Shown here: positions 17,300-26,259 of the stretch, piece by piece
Position numbering within the stretch: position 1 is the stretch's first letter
Layout: each line of letters begins with the position of its first letter
Origin: Haloechinothrix halophila YIM 93223
GTDB lineage: Bacteria > Actinomycetota > Actinomycetes > Mycobacteriales > Pseudonocardiaceae
DNA length: 64,000 bases
Direction of reading: 5' to 3'
Assembly: GCF_000504245.1 (NCBI RefSeq)
Contig: NZ_KI632509.1
Span: forward strand, 495,723 to 559,722
Position numbers and translations under genes: made by a program
Notes under the pieces: model-generated
The model's input: only the letters and a program-made list of their open reading frames with translations
What the model was told of the DNA's origin: nothing
Database searches by the model: none

Positions 17300-18526
17300 A
17301 TGACTGACACCGAACCCGCTGTGGCCCGTGTGGACAGTGAGGTCGGGCGGCTGCGCACCGTGCTGCTGCACCGGCCAGGCGCCGAACTGAAACGGCTCAC
17401 TCCTCGCAACAACGACACGCTGCTGTTCGACTCGATCCCCTGGGTAGCCAGGGCGCAGGACGAGCACGACCAGTTCGCGGACGTGCTGCGTTCTCGGGGC
17501 GTCGAGGTGCTGCTGCTCACCGACATGCTGCGCACCGCGCTGGCCGAACCGGCAGCACATGACGCTGGCGTACGGACGGCCGTCGACCGGCGCCGACTCG
17601 GCACCGACCTCGCCGACGTCCTCAGCTCCCACCTGTCCAGTGTGGACGCCGCGACACTCACGGAGACGCTCGTCGCGGGCATGACGTTCGAGGAGTTGCC
17701 CGCGGCGGAGGGGGCGTCGCTCGTACGGAAAATGAACCACCCACACGACTTCGCCATCGACCCGCTGCCGAACCTGCTGTTCACCCGAGACTCGTCGGTG
17801 TGGATCGCGGACGCCGCCGCGGTGGCGTCGCTGGCTATGCCAGCACGGCGCAGGGAGACGTCGCTGCTCGACCTGATCTACGACCACCACCCACGCTTCG
17901 CGGGCACCGAGCTGGCGTACGGCTCCCACCACGCACCAGTCGAAGGCGGTGACGTACTGCTGCTCGCACCCGGTGTGCTCGCGATCGGCGTCGGAGAACG
18001 GACGACGGCGGCCGGTGCCGAGTCGCTGGCGCGGTCCGTGTTCGCGGACAACCTCGCGCACACCGTGCTCGCCGTGCCGATCACGCAGCACAGGGCCACC
18101 ATGCACCTCGACACGGTGTGCACCATGGTCGACACCGACGCCGTCGTGATGTATCCGCTCGCCCGCGACGAGCTGGTCGCCTACACGCTGCGCGACGAAA
18201 ACGGCGGCCTGCGCGTGGACGGACCGGCACCGTTCCTCAGCGTCGCCGCCGATGCCATGGGCATCGACCACCTCAGGGTGATCGACACCGGGCTCGACCC
18301 GGTCACCGCGGAACGAGAGCAGTGGGATGACGGCAACAACACGCTCGCCATCGCGCCGGGCACCGTCGTCGGCTACGAGCGCAACGTCGAGACCAACGCA
18401 CGGCTGGAGCAGGCTGGCATCGAGGTGCTGCCGATCGCGGGGTCGGAGCTCGGGTCAGGAAGGGGTGGGCCGCGCTGTATGTCGTGTCCCATTTCGCGCG
18501 ATTTTCATCGGGAGAGCTATTCATGA
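17300..18526 (+). CDS. arcA: Arginine deiminase
   Basis: The 408-residue enzyme hydrolyses L-arginine to citrulline and ammonia. Family motifs are present in order: [15 protein letters not shown] near residue 30, [11 protein letters not shown] near 157, VEGGDVL near 215, [10 protein letters not shown] near 270 and the catalytic-cysteine segment [10 protein letters not shown] near the C-terminus. The length is typical. An ATG at 17300 is used; the GTG three bases earlier is equally possible. No ornithine carbamoyltransferase, carbamate kinase or arginine/ornithine antiporter gene lies beside it, so it is not part of a complete ADI operon here and may serve arginine catabolism or pH homeostasis (inference). 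Confidence 0.93.
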   Translation: MTDTEPAVARVDSEVGRLRTVLLHRPGAELKRLTPRNNDTLLFDSIPWVARAQDEHDQFADVLRSRGVEVLLLTDMLRTALAEPAAHDAGVRTAVDRRRLGTDLADVLSSHLSSVDAATLTETLVAGMTFEELPAAEGASLVRKMNHPHDFAIDPLPNLLFTRDSSVWIADAAAVASLAMPARRRETSLLDLIYDHHPRFAGTELAYGSHHAPVEGGDVLLLAPGVLAIGVGERTTAAGAESLARSVFADNLAHTVLAVPITQHRATMHLDTVCTMVDTDAVVMYPLARDELVAYTLRDENGGLRVDGPAPFLSVAADAMGIDHLRVIDTGLDPVTAEREQWDDGNNTLAIAPGTVVGYERNVETNARLEQAGIEVLPIAGSELGSGRGGPRCMSCPISRDFHRESYS

Positions 18527-18529
18527 GCG

Positions 18530-18548
18530 AAAGGGAAGCCTAACTAAA
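18530..18548. promoter_or_regulatory. Candidate IdeR box upstream of ferritin
   Basis: The reverse complement of 18530-18548 reads TTTAGTTAGGCTTCCCTTT and matches the iron-box consensus at 13 of 19 positions, including the GTTAGGCT core. It lies about 100 bp before the ferritin start, a position used for IdeR activation of mycobacterial bfrB. The match is weaker than that of the box at 13597. Confidence 0.4.
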
Positions 18549-18645
18549 ATGAGCACACCCTTTCCTAACAAGATGTGACACACAATTGACGTATCTCACG
18601 AATTTGCGGTGGAAATGCGTTCAGCGATCGGGTTAGTGTCGAAAT

Positions 18646-19188
18646 ATGACCACGAATGAACCCCGTTCCAAGTTCTACGAGCTACTGCAGCAGCAGGTCC
18701 ACAACGAGTTCAACGCATCGCAGCAATACATCGCGCTCGCGGTGTGGTTCGACAAGGAAGACCTGCCGCGACTCGCCAAACGCTTCTACACACAGGCCGT
18801 CGAGGAGCGCAATCACGCGCTCGCGATCGTGCAGTACATGCTCGACACCGACCACCACGTCGAGATTCCTGGCACGGGTCAGGTCCGCAACGACTTCTCC
18901 GATCCGGTCGAGCTGATCGAGCTCGCGCTGGCACAGGAGAAGGAGGTCGCCAGCGATATCGAGACACTGGCCAAGACCGCGCGCAACGACGACGACTACA
19001 CCGGCGAACAGTTCATGCAGTGGTTCCTCAAGGAGCAGGTCGAGGAAATCTCGCAGATGTCGACGCTGCTGAATATCGCCAAGCGCTCACAGGGCAACAT
19101 GTTCGAGGTGGAGCGGTTCCTCGACCGTGAGAACGACGGCGGCGGCGCCGACCCGACCATGCCGCCGGTCGCTGGCGGCGCGCTCTAA
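18646..19188 (+). CDS. Ferritin (non-haem iron storage, BfrB-like)
   Basis: The 180-residue ferritin assembles into an iron-storing shell. The ferroxidase ligands are visible: E in VHNEFNASQQYIALA near residue 20, the EERNHA motif near 55-60, E in QEKEVASDIE and the EEISQM segment near 130. The family's methionine-rich/haem site of bacterioferritin is absent, so the non-haem type fits, as with mycobacterial BfrB (about 181 residues). The C-terminal tail is short and polar. It stands alone, with a hairpin terminator shared with the convergent gene. A weak IdeR-box candidate upstream suggests iron-dependent activation. Confidence 0.93.
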   Translation: MTTNEPRSKFYELLQQQVHNEFNASQQYIALAVWFDKEDLPRLAKRFYTQAVEERNHALAIVQYMLDTDHHVEIPGTGQVRNDFSDPVELIELALAQEKEVASDIETLAKTARNDDDYTGEQFMQWFLKEQVEEISQMSTLLNIAKRSQGNMFEVERFLDRENDGGGADPTMPPVAGGAL

Positions 19189-19237
19189 CGCACGACTCGG
19201 CCGCCACGACCGGCGGCCAGCGACGATCCCTACCGCC

Positions 19238-19271
19238 GCGGGCTGCTCTGACGTTCGTCAGGGCAGCCCGC
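19238..19271. terminator. Bidirectional terminator hairpin
   Basis: A 16-bp stem (19238-19253 with 19256-19271, one G-T pair, arms GCGGGCTGCTCTGACG-like) lies between ferritin and the convergent membrane-protein gene and overlaps the latter's stop codon. Confidence 0.75.
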
Positions 19272-20049
19272 AGTCCTGTTCGTCGGCCACGAGCGAGAGT
19301 GCGCTGACCCGGTCGTCGTCGACCCGGAACAGGTAGTAGCCACCAGCGCCGGTGGGAATCTCATACTGCGCGGGATCGTCGGCCTCGGTCGCGTCGTAAG
19401 CCCGTTCCAGCTGCTCGCGGGTCGAGCCCACGGCGATGCCTTCCGGTGTGCTCGCCCGGTTCGCGACGACCGCAGCGAGGCCGACGTTCTCGGACACCAG
19501 GATGGCGCGCACCGCGACGTCGTCCTTCGCGAGCCGGTAGCGCACGCAGTCCCTCGGCGGTGGCGCGTCCGGGTCGGCGAGCATGCCGGTCTCGCGGATC
19601 TCGTCGTAGGACATGCCGAGCCGGAGCGAGCGGTATCCGTCCGGGCCGAGGTGTGTCCGCTCCGCTGCCTCGTCGGGCACGGGCGCCATCCGCTGCCTGG
19701 TCACCCGGTCGGAGCCGGTGGCCATCGGCGCGGCGTCACTCGGCGGTCCCGGTTCGGCACGCGCTTCCGCGCGAGCGCCGGGCGGCTGGGACGTCGATGG
19801 CGCGTCCTCGGCGAGCGTCGCCCCCTCCTCCGGCTGATGCGGGCTTACCAGCAGGAACCCGCCGAGCAACACGCCAGCGACGGCGAGTGAGCCGCCGGTG
19901 GCGTAGCCGACCTCCCGACGTCTGCGCCGCCTGCGTGCGGCTGCCACGATGGACTCCCGCGCTGAGGCCGTAGGCCGCAGTGCGAACCGGTCATCGGAGA
20001 GCGACGCGCGCAGGCCGTCGGTGAATTCGGTGTCGTCATGCTGGTTCAC
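19258..20049 (-). CDS. Single-pass membrane protein encoded after a SigE-type sigma factor (putative anti-sigma/effector)
   Basis: This 263-residue protein has a ~45-residue cytoplasmic N-terminus ending in an arginine run (RRRRRRREVGY), one membrane helix (GGSLAVAGVLLGGFLLVS), a Pro/Ala/Glu-rich linker and an extracytoplasmic domain from about residue 125 (YRSLRLGMSYDEIRETGML, then CVRYRL). The GTG at 20049 has GGGAGG six bases upstream; translation is probably coupled to the sigma gene, which ends 13 bp before. The position suggests an anti-sigma or output protein, but no zinc-binding HxxxCxxC motif is present. The folded outer domain has two cysteines (DC..., QDCGLP). The function is inferred only from context. 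Confidence 0.7.
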   Translation of the reverse strand: MNQHDDTEFTDGLRASLSDDRFALRPTASARESIVAAARRRRRRREVGYATGGSLAVAGVLLGGFLLVSPHQPEEGATLAEDAPSTSQPPGARAEARAEPGPPSDAAPMATGSDRVTRQRMAPVPDEAAERTHLGPDGYRSLRLGMSYDEIRETGMLADPDAPPPRDCVRYRLAKDDVAVRAILVSENVGLAAVVANRASTPEGIAVGSTREQLERAYDATEADDPAQYEIPTGAGGYYLFRVDDDRVSALSLVADEQDCGLP

Positions 20050-20062
20050 GCCCGGCCTCCCT

Positions 20063-20560
20063 TCATCCGTCGCTCTCAACCGGGTCCGCTACTTTTGTCC
20101 GAAGTGTCGATATCGCCTTGCTTGCCTGGCTTTTCACCGTTCCCGTGCTGATTCCGAGCGCCTCCGCGATTTCGTTTTCGGAGAGTCCCTCGTAATAACG
20201 CAGCACGACGACCGCACGTTGCCTCGGTGGTAATTCCCGTACGGCACGGACGAGCGGTTCGTGCTCGAACGGGTCCGCCTCGGTATACCCGTGCTGTTCC
20301 GGCGTTTCAGCGACCAGCCGCTCCCGCTTGACGCGCCGCCACCTGCTGATGTGCGCATTCGCCATCGACCGCCTGATGTAGGCGACAGGATCGGACGTCT
20401 TCCGCCGGATACTCGGCCACTTCGAGCCGACCTTCTCCAGCACGGTCTGCACGAGATCGGAGGCGTCGTGCGGATTCCCGGTGAGCACGTAGCCGTAGCG
20501 CAACAGTCCAGGCAGTTCGGCCTCGACGAACTCCCCGAAGTCCGCGAGGTCGTTTCCCAC
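20063..20560 (-). CDS. SigE-family ECF RNA polymerase sigma factor
   Basis: The 165-residue protein contains region 2 (FVEAELPGLLRYGYVLTGNPHDASDL, helix 2.4 with YIRRSMANAHIS) and region 4 (LPPRQRAVVVLRYYEGL and the HTH ALGISTGTVKSQASKA). It belongs to the actinobacterial SigE/SigL-like small sigma family. The GTG at 20560 has AGGAGG five bases upstream. It lies between a DUF5926 gene (13 bp upstream) and a membrane protein (downstream), all on one strand, so a three-gene operon is likely. The signal is unknown. Confidence 0.9.
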   Translation of the reverse strand: MGNDLADFGEFVEAELPGLLRYGYVLTGNPHDASDLVQTVLEKVGSKWPSIRRKTSDPVAYIRRSMANAHISRWRRVKRERLVAETPEQHGYTEADPFEHEPLVRAVRELPPRQRAVVVLRYYEGLSENEIAEALGISTGTVKSQASKAISTLRTKVADPVESDG

Positions 20561-20573
20561 CGAAACCTCCTGG

Positions 20574-21458
20574 TCAGCGGAGCGTGAACTGGCGGCCGAT
20601 CAAGCCATCCCGCGCGCGGCGTTCCGCGGCGTCGAGCGGCTGGTCCGCCAGGCTCGCGAGCGACTCTTCCAGCCGCGCGCCGAGCTGCTTGGCAGGCTCC
20701 ACCCACTCCCGAGGATGCGCATCGGGGTCGAGGTCCCACACGGGGACGAGCAGGCCATGCGCCCGGAACGACCCCGCGTACCGGGAGTCCTCGCCGAGCG
20801 CCAGCTCATGACGCACCGAGAGCCTGGCAAGCGCCTTGAGGACGTCGTTCTCGTCTTCCTGCCGCACCCAACGCAGGTGCGCCTTCTCCCCGGCGTGAAC
20901 CCAGTACGCGGCGGGTCCGATGCGTTCGGAAGGCTGAATCGCCGCGTTGGCCCGCTCAAGCGAGAGCGCGACCTCACCGGTCGGCTCGGTGTCGGAATCC
21001 ATCCACCATGAGAAGTCCTCGTGCAGCTCCGGCTCGAGCTCAGCGTCCGGGGCGAGGAGATCCTGCAGCCGCTCATTCTCGCCGGGCTCGCTCGTCGTAT
21101 CCGGCGCCGCGAGCACGGCGCCTGGCTCCGCGTCGAGTACCCAGCGCAGCGAGCGGCCGATGTCCCTGCTCACGTCGGACGACCGAGTCTGTACCTGCAA
21201 TCCGACGAACCGCTCGCCATCGGCGCGCACCATCGCGGCGGCGGCGCCCGGCAGCACGGACGCCAGCGTGACCTGTGTGTCGCCCGGCTCGGCCAGCGTC
21301 AGCGGCGCGGTCGCGGATGGGACGAACTCCCGGAGCGCGATGAGCTCCGGCTCGGCGGCGAGTCCCTCGAACGGCCTGCCGACGAAGACGTCCCTGACCT
21401 TGCGACGCTTGTTCTCTGCCCTGCGCGCCGTCCGTGCCTTGCGGGAACCCTTGCCCAC
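20574..21458 (-). CDS. DUF5926 family protein
   Basis: The 294-residue cytoplasmic protein opens with a basic stretch GKGSRKARTARRAENKRRK that could bind nucleic acid, followed by the family segment VFVGRPFEGLAAEPELIALREFV. The middle is acidic (DSDTEPTGEVALSLERA). DUF5926 is conserved across actinobacteria and has no assigned function. The GTG at 21458 is preceded by GAGGAGG and gives the normal N-terminus. The stop is 13 bp before the sigma factor gene, so the two are probably cotranscribed. Confidence 0.85.
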   Translation of the reverse strand: MGKGSRKARTARRAENKRRKVRDVFVGRPFEGLAAEPELIALREFVPSATAPLTLAEPGDTQVTLASVLPGAAAAMVRADGERFVGLQVQTRSSDVSRDIGRSLRWVLDAEPGAVLAAPDTTSEPGENERLQDLLAPDAELEPELHEDFSWWMDSDTEPTGEVALSLERANAAIQPSERIGPAAYWVHAGEKAHLRWVRQEDENDVLKALARLSVRHELALGEDSRYAGSFRAHGLLVPVWDLDPDAHPREWVEPAKQLGARLEESLASLADQPLDAAERRARDGLIGRQFTLR

Positions 21459-21531
21459 GTCCGTCCTCCTCGGAAAGTCGTCATCACGATCGTGTTCGGG
21501 CAGGCCGCCCACGCGTGACGCTACCGGGCAG

Positions 21532-22590
21532 CTACCTGCGCGCACCCGCTGGGCGCGTCGTTCGCAGCTCCGGCTCGGGCGCACCGCGCACGCCCACCAC
21601 CCGGAACTGCCGCCGCGAACGCCGTGAGCCCGGCTCGAGCAACGCCATCACCCTCCTGATCACCAGCACGGTGAGCACCGCGAGCATGGCGGCTACGAAG
21701 TCGGTGAGCGCCGTCAGCACCACGGCGTCGGCCTGTTGTTGCAGACCATCGCGAGTGCGCCAGATAGCGGTCAATGCGACGAGCAGACCGTTGCCGACCC
21801 ATGCCGCCCACCACACCAGCGCCAGCCGCGACGGCCGTGGCGTGCCTGGGCCGTTGCCGAGCGCGGCGTGCTCCAACTCGACGACGACGGGACCGGCGAG
21901 CACGAGTGTCACCAGCAGCACGCCGAGCGCGGCCACCGGCATCAGCGTCTCCATCACCTGTTCCGTCGCCGGCGCCAGCGTCGCGACGAGCCACAGTAGG
22001 CCGAGCGCGAGCCCGACCGCTGGCCACGGTGCGAAGATCCGCAGAATGACGCTGACTACCGACCGGGGTGGCTCGTAGCCGGAGCGCCATGCGGCGGCGG
22101 TGCGGGCGAGCAGCAGCCAGGCGAACGTCAGGCTTACGGCAACCAGCGAGAGCAACGGCACCGTGGCCAGGTAGACCCACACCACGAGGGTGTCCGACGC
22201 CTGCACCGCGCTCGCGCTCAGCGCGGTGTCCCTGCTCTGGACGAGCAATGCGTAGCGCCACAGCTCGGTGCCGCCCGCGAACGCGGTGAACGCCGCGAGC
22301 ACCAGCAGCACGACGATCGCGGCGATACCGGTGGCGCGCTGGGCGTCAGCCGGGTTCTGCCTGGTGGTCGCGGTGCCCGGCACGCTCGTCGGCAGCCGCC
22401 AGATCAGGTTCGGGAAACCCCACTTCGGCGGCGCTGGATACGACGGCGGCCCGGTGTAGGACTCCTGCCTCCGCGTGCGCCGGGTAGCGGGCGGGTACGG
22501 CGCGAGCGCCACCCACCGGATGCCACCCCGCGCAGGGCCGGGCGGCGGCTGCCGCCACCCGGGGCCCTGGAACTGCCAGGCACCCGACAT
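21532..22590 (-). CDS. DUF4328 domain membrane protein
   Basis: The 352-residue protein has a Pro-rich cytoplasmic N-terminus (residues 1-75) and then six to seven hydrophobic helices, starting with GIAAIVVLLVLAAFTAFAGG. The pattern matches DUF4328 membrane proteins of actinobacteria, which lack a known role. The C-terminus is basic. The ATG at 22590 lies three bases after the rhodanese stop codon, so translation is likely coupled. No catalytic residues are evident. Confidence 0.75.
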   Translation of the reverse strand: MSGAWQFQGPGWRQPPPGPARGGIRWVALAPYPPATRRTRRQESYTGPPSYPAPPKWGFPNLIWRLPTSVPGTATTRQNPADAQRATGIAAIVVLLVLAAFTAFAGGTELWRYALLVQSRDTALSASAVQASDTLVVWVYLATVPLLSLVAVSLTFAWLLLARTAAAWRSGYEPPRSVVSVILRIFAPWPAVGLALGLLWLVATLAPATEQVMETLMPVAALGVLLVTLVLAGPVVVELEHAALGNGPGTPRPSRLALVWWAAWVGNGLLVALTAIWRTRDGLQQQADAVVLTALTDFVAAMLAVLTVLVIRRVMALLEPGSRRSRRQFRVVGVRGAPEPELRTTRPAGARR

Positions 22591-22593
22591 GGC

Positions 22594-22944
22594 TCACAGC
22601 ACCGTCGGCGCGGCGTCCGGGTGCTCGGCGACCACGTCCCTGCCTTCGGTCTGCCACGACTTCATGCCACCGGCGACATTGACCGCCTCGAAGCCGTTGG
22701 CGTTGAGGAACGCCGTCGCCTGCTCGGAACGGCCCCCGGTGCGGCACACAACGTAGATCGGCTTGTCGTCCGGGAAGTCGGTCAGCTCGCCCATGCGGGC
22801 CGGGATGTCCCGCAGCGGGATGTGCACCGCCTCGGGTGCGTGGCCCGCCTGCCATTCGTCGGGTTCGCGCACGTCGAGCAGCGCAAGGTCGGATTCGGGC
22901 AGGTCCTTCACCGATGCGGTCGGTACGTCTTCTGCGAACAGCAC
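22594..22944 (-). CDS. Rhodanese-like domain protein
   Basis: The 116-residue single-domain rhodanese has the active cysteine in VVCRTGGRSEQA near residue 67 and the family frame LLDVREPDEWQAGHAPEAVHIPL. It should carry sulphur as a persulphide in sulphur transfer or cyanide detoxification. The active-site loop CRTGGRS is of the GlpE/PspE-like short type. The GTG start at 22944 gives the standard N-terminus. It is followed immediately by the DUF4328 gene, and the pair form an operon. The acceptor molecule is unknown. Confidence 0.9.
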   Translation of the reverse strand: MLFAEDVPTASVKDLPESDLALLDVREPDEWQAGHAPEAVHIPLRDIPARMGELTDFPDDKPIYVVCRTGGRSEQATAFLNANGFEAVNVAGGMKSWQTEGRDVVAEHPDAAPTVL

Positions 22945-22996
22945 ACCCCGATGGTGCCACGGACACCCGTTGCCTGCGCGTGAGCTGCGGCGGGCC

Positions 22997-24790
22997 TCAC
23001 CGCCGGTGGCGGCCGTGCCCCTGTCCGAGGCGGACGCGCTCCTCGGCGCGGCCGTAGCGCGGGATCGCGGCGTCGGTGACGAAGCCGAGCCGGTCGGGCG
23101 CGTGCATCCGCAGCATGAAGTTGTTGACCGTGGCGGACTTCGTTTCCCTGCTCGCCAGGCTGATCAGCACGGTGGTGAGGAACGCGGCTGGCACCGTCAG
23201 CAGTGCGGGCCGCTCGACGAGGACCGGCGCCCAGTCGCCGGTGTAGTCGCTGGCGATGTCCATCCCGAGCGCGGCGAGCACCGCGAACCCGCCGACGAAC
23301 ATGCCCGCCGCCGCGCCCTTCGCGGTCAGCCCGCGCCACCAGATGCCGAGCACGAGCACCGGGCAGAACGTCGACGCCGCCAGCGCGAACGCGATCGCGA
23401 TGCTGTGCGCGATGTCCGGCTGCCTCGGCAGCAGCGCGACGGCGAGCGCGGTGAGCGCGAGTAGCACGGCGGCGACGCGGAAGTCCCGCAGCCGCTCCGG
23501 CATCAGGTCGGCGGAGACCACCCCGGCCACGCTGTGCACCAGCCCGGACGTCGCGGCGAGGAACGCGGAGAACACCCCTGCCACGATCACGGCGGCCAGG
23601 ATTTGTCCGCCGATGCCAGGCAGCACGGACGTCGGTAGCAGCAGCACCGCCGCGTCGGTCTCGCCGGTGACGAGCAGCTGCGGCACGTACAGCCGGGACA
23701 GCGCGCCGAGTAGCACCGGGAACAGGTAGAACAGTCCGATCAGCAGCACGACGTGCAGCGTGGTGCGGCGGGCCGCCCTGCCGTCCGGGTTGGTGTAGAA
23801 GCGGGCGAGGATGTGCGGCAGCCCCATCGTGCCCAGCAGCAACGCCGTGAGCAGCGAGTACGTGCCGAACAGGTCCCAGGTGTCGTTGCCGCCGGGCGCC
23901 AGCCAGTCGGCGTTGTCCGCTGGCGCGCCGACCACGACCGGTGTCGGGGTGCCCGCGTCGAACCGCAGCGTCGTGCCCGCGGCGACCTGGTGGCGCACCT
24001 CCGCCGACCACAGCACCTCGCCTTGGGCTGGTGCGCCGTCGACGACGCCGTCCGCGTACAACGTCGTCGGCGTGCTGACCTGCAGCTCAACCGGGGTGTC
24101 GACGCTGACCGTCGTGTCCTGCGGCAGTGTCGGCGGGGCGGTGTCCGCCAGGCCAGCGGCCGTGCCCTTACCTCCCGCGCCGATGAACACCACGCACAGC
24201 ACCAGCGTCGGCACCGCGATGGCGAACAGCTTGAGCCAGTAGTGGAACGCCTGCGCCAGCGTCGTCGCTCGCATCCCGCCACCGAGCACGGTCAGCAGCA
24301 CGACGCTGATCACCGCGACCGGGCCCGCCCAGTCCGGCAGCGGCAGCAGGGTCGTTACCGCGAGCTGCGCACCCTGCAACTGCGGCACAAGGTAGAGCAG
24401 CGCGATCAGCACCGTGATGAGGCTGGCGAACCAGCGGATGCCATGCGAGTCGAGCCTGCCCTCGACGAAATCGGGCAGCGTGTAGGCGCCGCTGCGTCGC
24501 AGCGGGGCCGCCACGAACAGCATCAGCACCAGGTATCCGGCGGTGAAGCCGATTGGGTACCACAGCGCGTCCGCGCCGTCGGTAAGGATCGCGCCCGCGA
24601 TGCCGAGGAACGACGCGGCGCACAGGTACTCGCCGGAGACGGCGGCGGCGTTGCGGCGCGACCGGACGGTGCGGCGCGCCATGTCGAAGTCTTGCGCGGC
24701 GTTGTGCAGGGTCGATGACCGACGACCGAGGTAAAAGGTGACAACCGCGACGAGCGCTACCGTGGCCGCCGAGATCTCCCAACCTGTCAT
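22997..24790 (-). CDS. Sodium:solute symporter (SSS family, acetate/monocarboxylate type)
   Basis: The 597-residue protein has 13-14 hydrophobic helices. SSS signatures are seen: GEYLCAASFLGIAGAI (helix 2), GGMRATTLAQAFHYWLK, GTMGLPHILARFYTNPDGRAARRTT (ActP-like) and SAFLAATSGLVHSVAGVVSADL. An extracytoplasmic insertion of about 100 residues (PTLPQDTTVSVDTPVELQVST) lies between helices 6 and 7, as in acetate permease ActP relatives. It probably takes up acetate, pyruvate or another short carboxylate with sodium. Upstream are a small membrane partner and a LytTR-type two-component system, a combination known for carboxylate transporters. The substrate is inferred, not proved. Confidence 0.9.
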   Translation of the reverse strand: MTGWEISAATVALVAVVTFYLGRRSSTLHNAAQDFDMARRTVRSRRNAAAVSGEYLCAASFLGIAGAILTDGADALWYPIGFTAGYLVLMLFVAAPLRRSGAYTLPDFVEGRLDSHGIRWFASLITVLIALLYLVPQLQGAQLAVTTLLPLPDWAGPVAVISVVLLTVLGGGMRATTLAQAFHYWLKLFAIAVPTLVLCVVFIGAGGKGTAAGLADTAPPTLPQDTTVSVDTPVELQVSTPTTLYADGVVDGAPAQGEVLWSAEVRHQVAAGTTLRFDAGTPTPVVVGAPADNADWLAPGGNDTWDLFGTYSLLTALLLGTMGLPHILARFYTNPDGRAARRTTLHVVLLIGLFYLFPVLLGALSRLYVPQLLVTGETDAAVLLLPTSVLPGIGGQILAAVIVAGVFSAFLAATSGLVHSVAGVVSADLMPERLRDFRVAAVLLALTALAVALLPRQPDIAHSIAIAFALAASTFCPVLVLGIWWRGLTAKGAAAGMFVGGFAVLAALGMDIASDYTGDWAPVLVERPALLTVPAAFLTTVLISLASRETKSATVNNFMLRMHAPDRLGFVTDAAIPRYGRAEERVRLGQGHGRHRR

Positions 24791-24811
24791 CGCCGCGTCA
24801 ATCTCGATCAG

Positions 24812-25321
24812 TCAGCTCTCGATCATGTCGACAAATTCTCGCTCGTGCCGTTCCGATAGCCGTTCGTAGCTGATGCCGAGCACGAACAGCACCGGAGACA
24901 CAAAGACTCCCAAAATCAGCCAGGCCATGGGGACACCCACAACGGTGAATGACGCGACGTCCGGCAGTAGCCAGAACAGCAGCGGCAGGCCCCCGAGGAG
25001 CAGCACGATGATCGCGGCGAAGCCGGTGCTCCAGCGCAGCAGCGCGTTGATCAGATCTCTGATCAGCATCTCGCCCCAGCTGGTCTGCTCGGCCAGCTCC
25101 ATCCGCGAGCGCAGCGACGGCACCGGCATGCCCTCGGGCCCGCCGAGCACCACCCGCTGCCGCTTCGGCTTGGTCGGCTGGTCCACCTCGCCCTTCATGT
25201 GCGTGGGGGTGCGGGGCACCCGCTCCACCGTCGCGGGCCGCACCGGCCGCATCGACGGCCTGCTCCTGCCGAGCGTCGGATCGGGGCTGCGCACTCGTCT
25301 GCGATGGGCTCCGTCGGACAT
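24812..25321 (-). CDS. Small two-helix membrane protein, partner of the symporter (DUF485-like position)
   Basis: The 169-residue protein has a polar N-terminus with RVVLGGPEGMPVPSLRSRME and two membrane helices (FAAIIVLLLGGLPLLFWLL and VGVPMAWLILGVFVSPVLFV), followed by SYERLSERHEREFVDMIE. The ending resembles the short helper proteins encoded before SSS symporters. The ATG at 25321 lies close to the response regulator stop (25328), and its own stop is 21 bp before the symporter start, so all three are cotranscribed. The role as an accessory subunit is inferred from position. Confidence 0.75.
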   Translation of the reverse strand: MSDGAHRRRVRSPDPTLGRSRPSMRPVRPATVERVPRTPTHMKGEVDQPTKPKRQRVVLGGPEGMPVPSLRSRMELAEQTSWGEMLIRDLINALLRWSTGFAAIIVLLLGGLPLLFWLLPDVASFTVVGVPMAWLILGVFVSPVLFVLGISYERLSERHEREFVDMIES

Positions 25322-25327
25322 GGCTGC

Positions 25328-26161
25328 CTAGCCGTTCCTCACGCCGCCGGTGAGCCGGTCCTTCAGCTCACGGGTGTGCCGCCGAGAGACCGGCAGCACC
25401 TTCTCCCCGTTGCCGATGACGACCTGGTAGCCACCTTGGCCCATGCGCAGTTCGGTGATCAGCCGCTGTGCGACCAAGTAGGAGCGGTGGATTCGGACGA
25501 AGCCCGCCGTGCCCCAGCGTTCCTCCAGCTGCGCCAGTGGGATGCGGACGAGGTGCGACGAGCCGTCCATGGTGTAGAGCCGGGCGTAGTCGCCCTGCGC
25601 CTCGACCCACTGCACATCCTTGCGCTGGACCAGCTTGGTCGTGCCCGCCAGCTCAACCGGGATGACCTCGTCGTCGCCGGCCACCAACTGCTCGGCGGCA
25701 CCGCTGCTGTCCTCGACACGTTCCCGCAGCTTCTCCAGGACCCTGTCGATCGACTTGTCCAGCCTCGGCTGCTCGTACGGCTTGAGGATGTAGTCGACCG
25801 CGCCGAGGTCGAAGGCGTTGACCGCCTCGTCGGTGTGACCGCTGACGAACACCAGCAGCGGGGCAGGGTTGAGCGCGGCGAACACGCGCGCCATCTCCAT
25901 GCCGGTCAGACCGGGCATGTGGATGTCGGCGAACACGACGTCGACCGGCGGCAAGCCGCTGGCCTTGCGCTCTTCCAGGATCGGATGGCCGTAGGAGATG
26001 AACCGCAGCGCCTCGGAAGCGTCCACCGCGTTGAAGATCTTGCCGACGTGCGGATTGTTCTCCAGCCGATGGGTCAGCATTTCCATGCCGGGCTCCTCGT
26101 CGTCCACAGCGAGGACGACGAGCCTCCGGGTGTTGTCTTGCGTACTCACAGTAACAAGCAT
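25328..26161 (-). CDS. LytTR-type response regulator
   Basis: The 277-residue protein has a receiver domain (LVVLAVDDEEPGMEML; phosphoacceptor D in DVVFADIHMPGLTG; K in DYILKPYEQP) and a C-terminal LytTR DNA-binding domain (VQWVEAQGDYARLYT, then GFVRIHRSYLVAQRLI). It should be phosphorylated by the histidine kinase encoded upstream at 27152-28489 and control the symporter operon. The ATG at 26161 is chosen; a GTG 12 bases further in is possible. This arrangement resembles the BtsSR and YpdAB carboxylate-sensing systems of enterobacteria. Confidence 0.88.
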   Translation of the reverse strand: MLVTVSTQDNTRRLVVLAVDDEEPGMEMLTHRLENNPHVGKIFNAVDASEALRFISYGHPILEERKASGLPPVDVVFADIHMPGLTGMEMARVFAALNPAPLLVFVSGHTDEAVNAFDLGAVDYILKPYEQPRLDKSIDRVLEKLRERVEDSSGAAEQLVAGDDEVIPVELAGTTKLVQRKDVQWVEAQGDYARLYTMDGSSHLVRIPLAQLEERWGTAGFVRIHRSYLVAQRLITELRMGQGGYQVVIGNGEKVLPVSRRHTRELKDRLTGGVRNG

Positions 26162-26259
26162 CCTGCCTAGTGCCGCAGGCAATGTCCAGAGGGAATCTGG
26201 GTGGCGGCGGTCCGCACCACAAACACAGCGGCGCCGCTCGCCTTGCCTGTCACGTTCAG

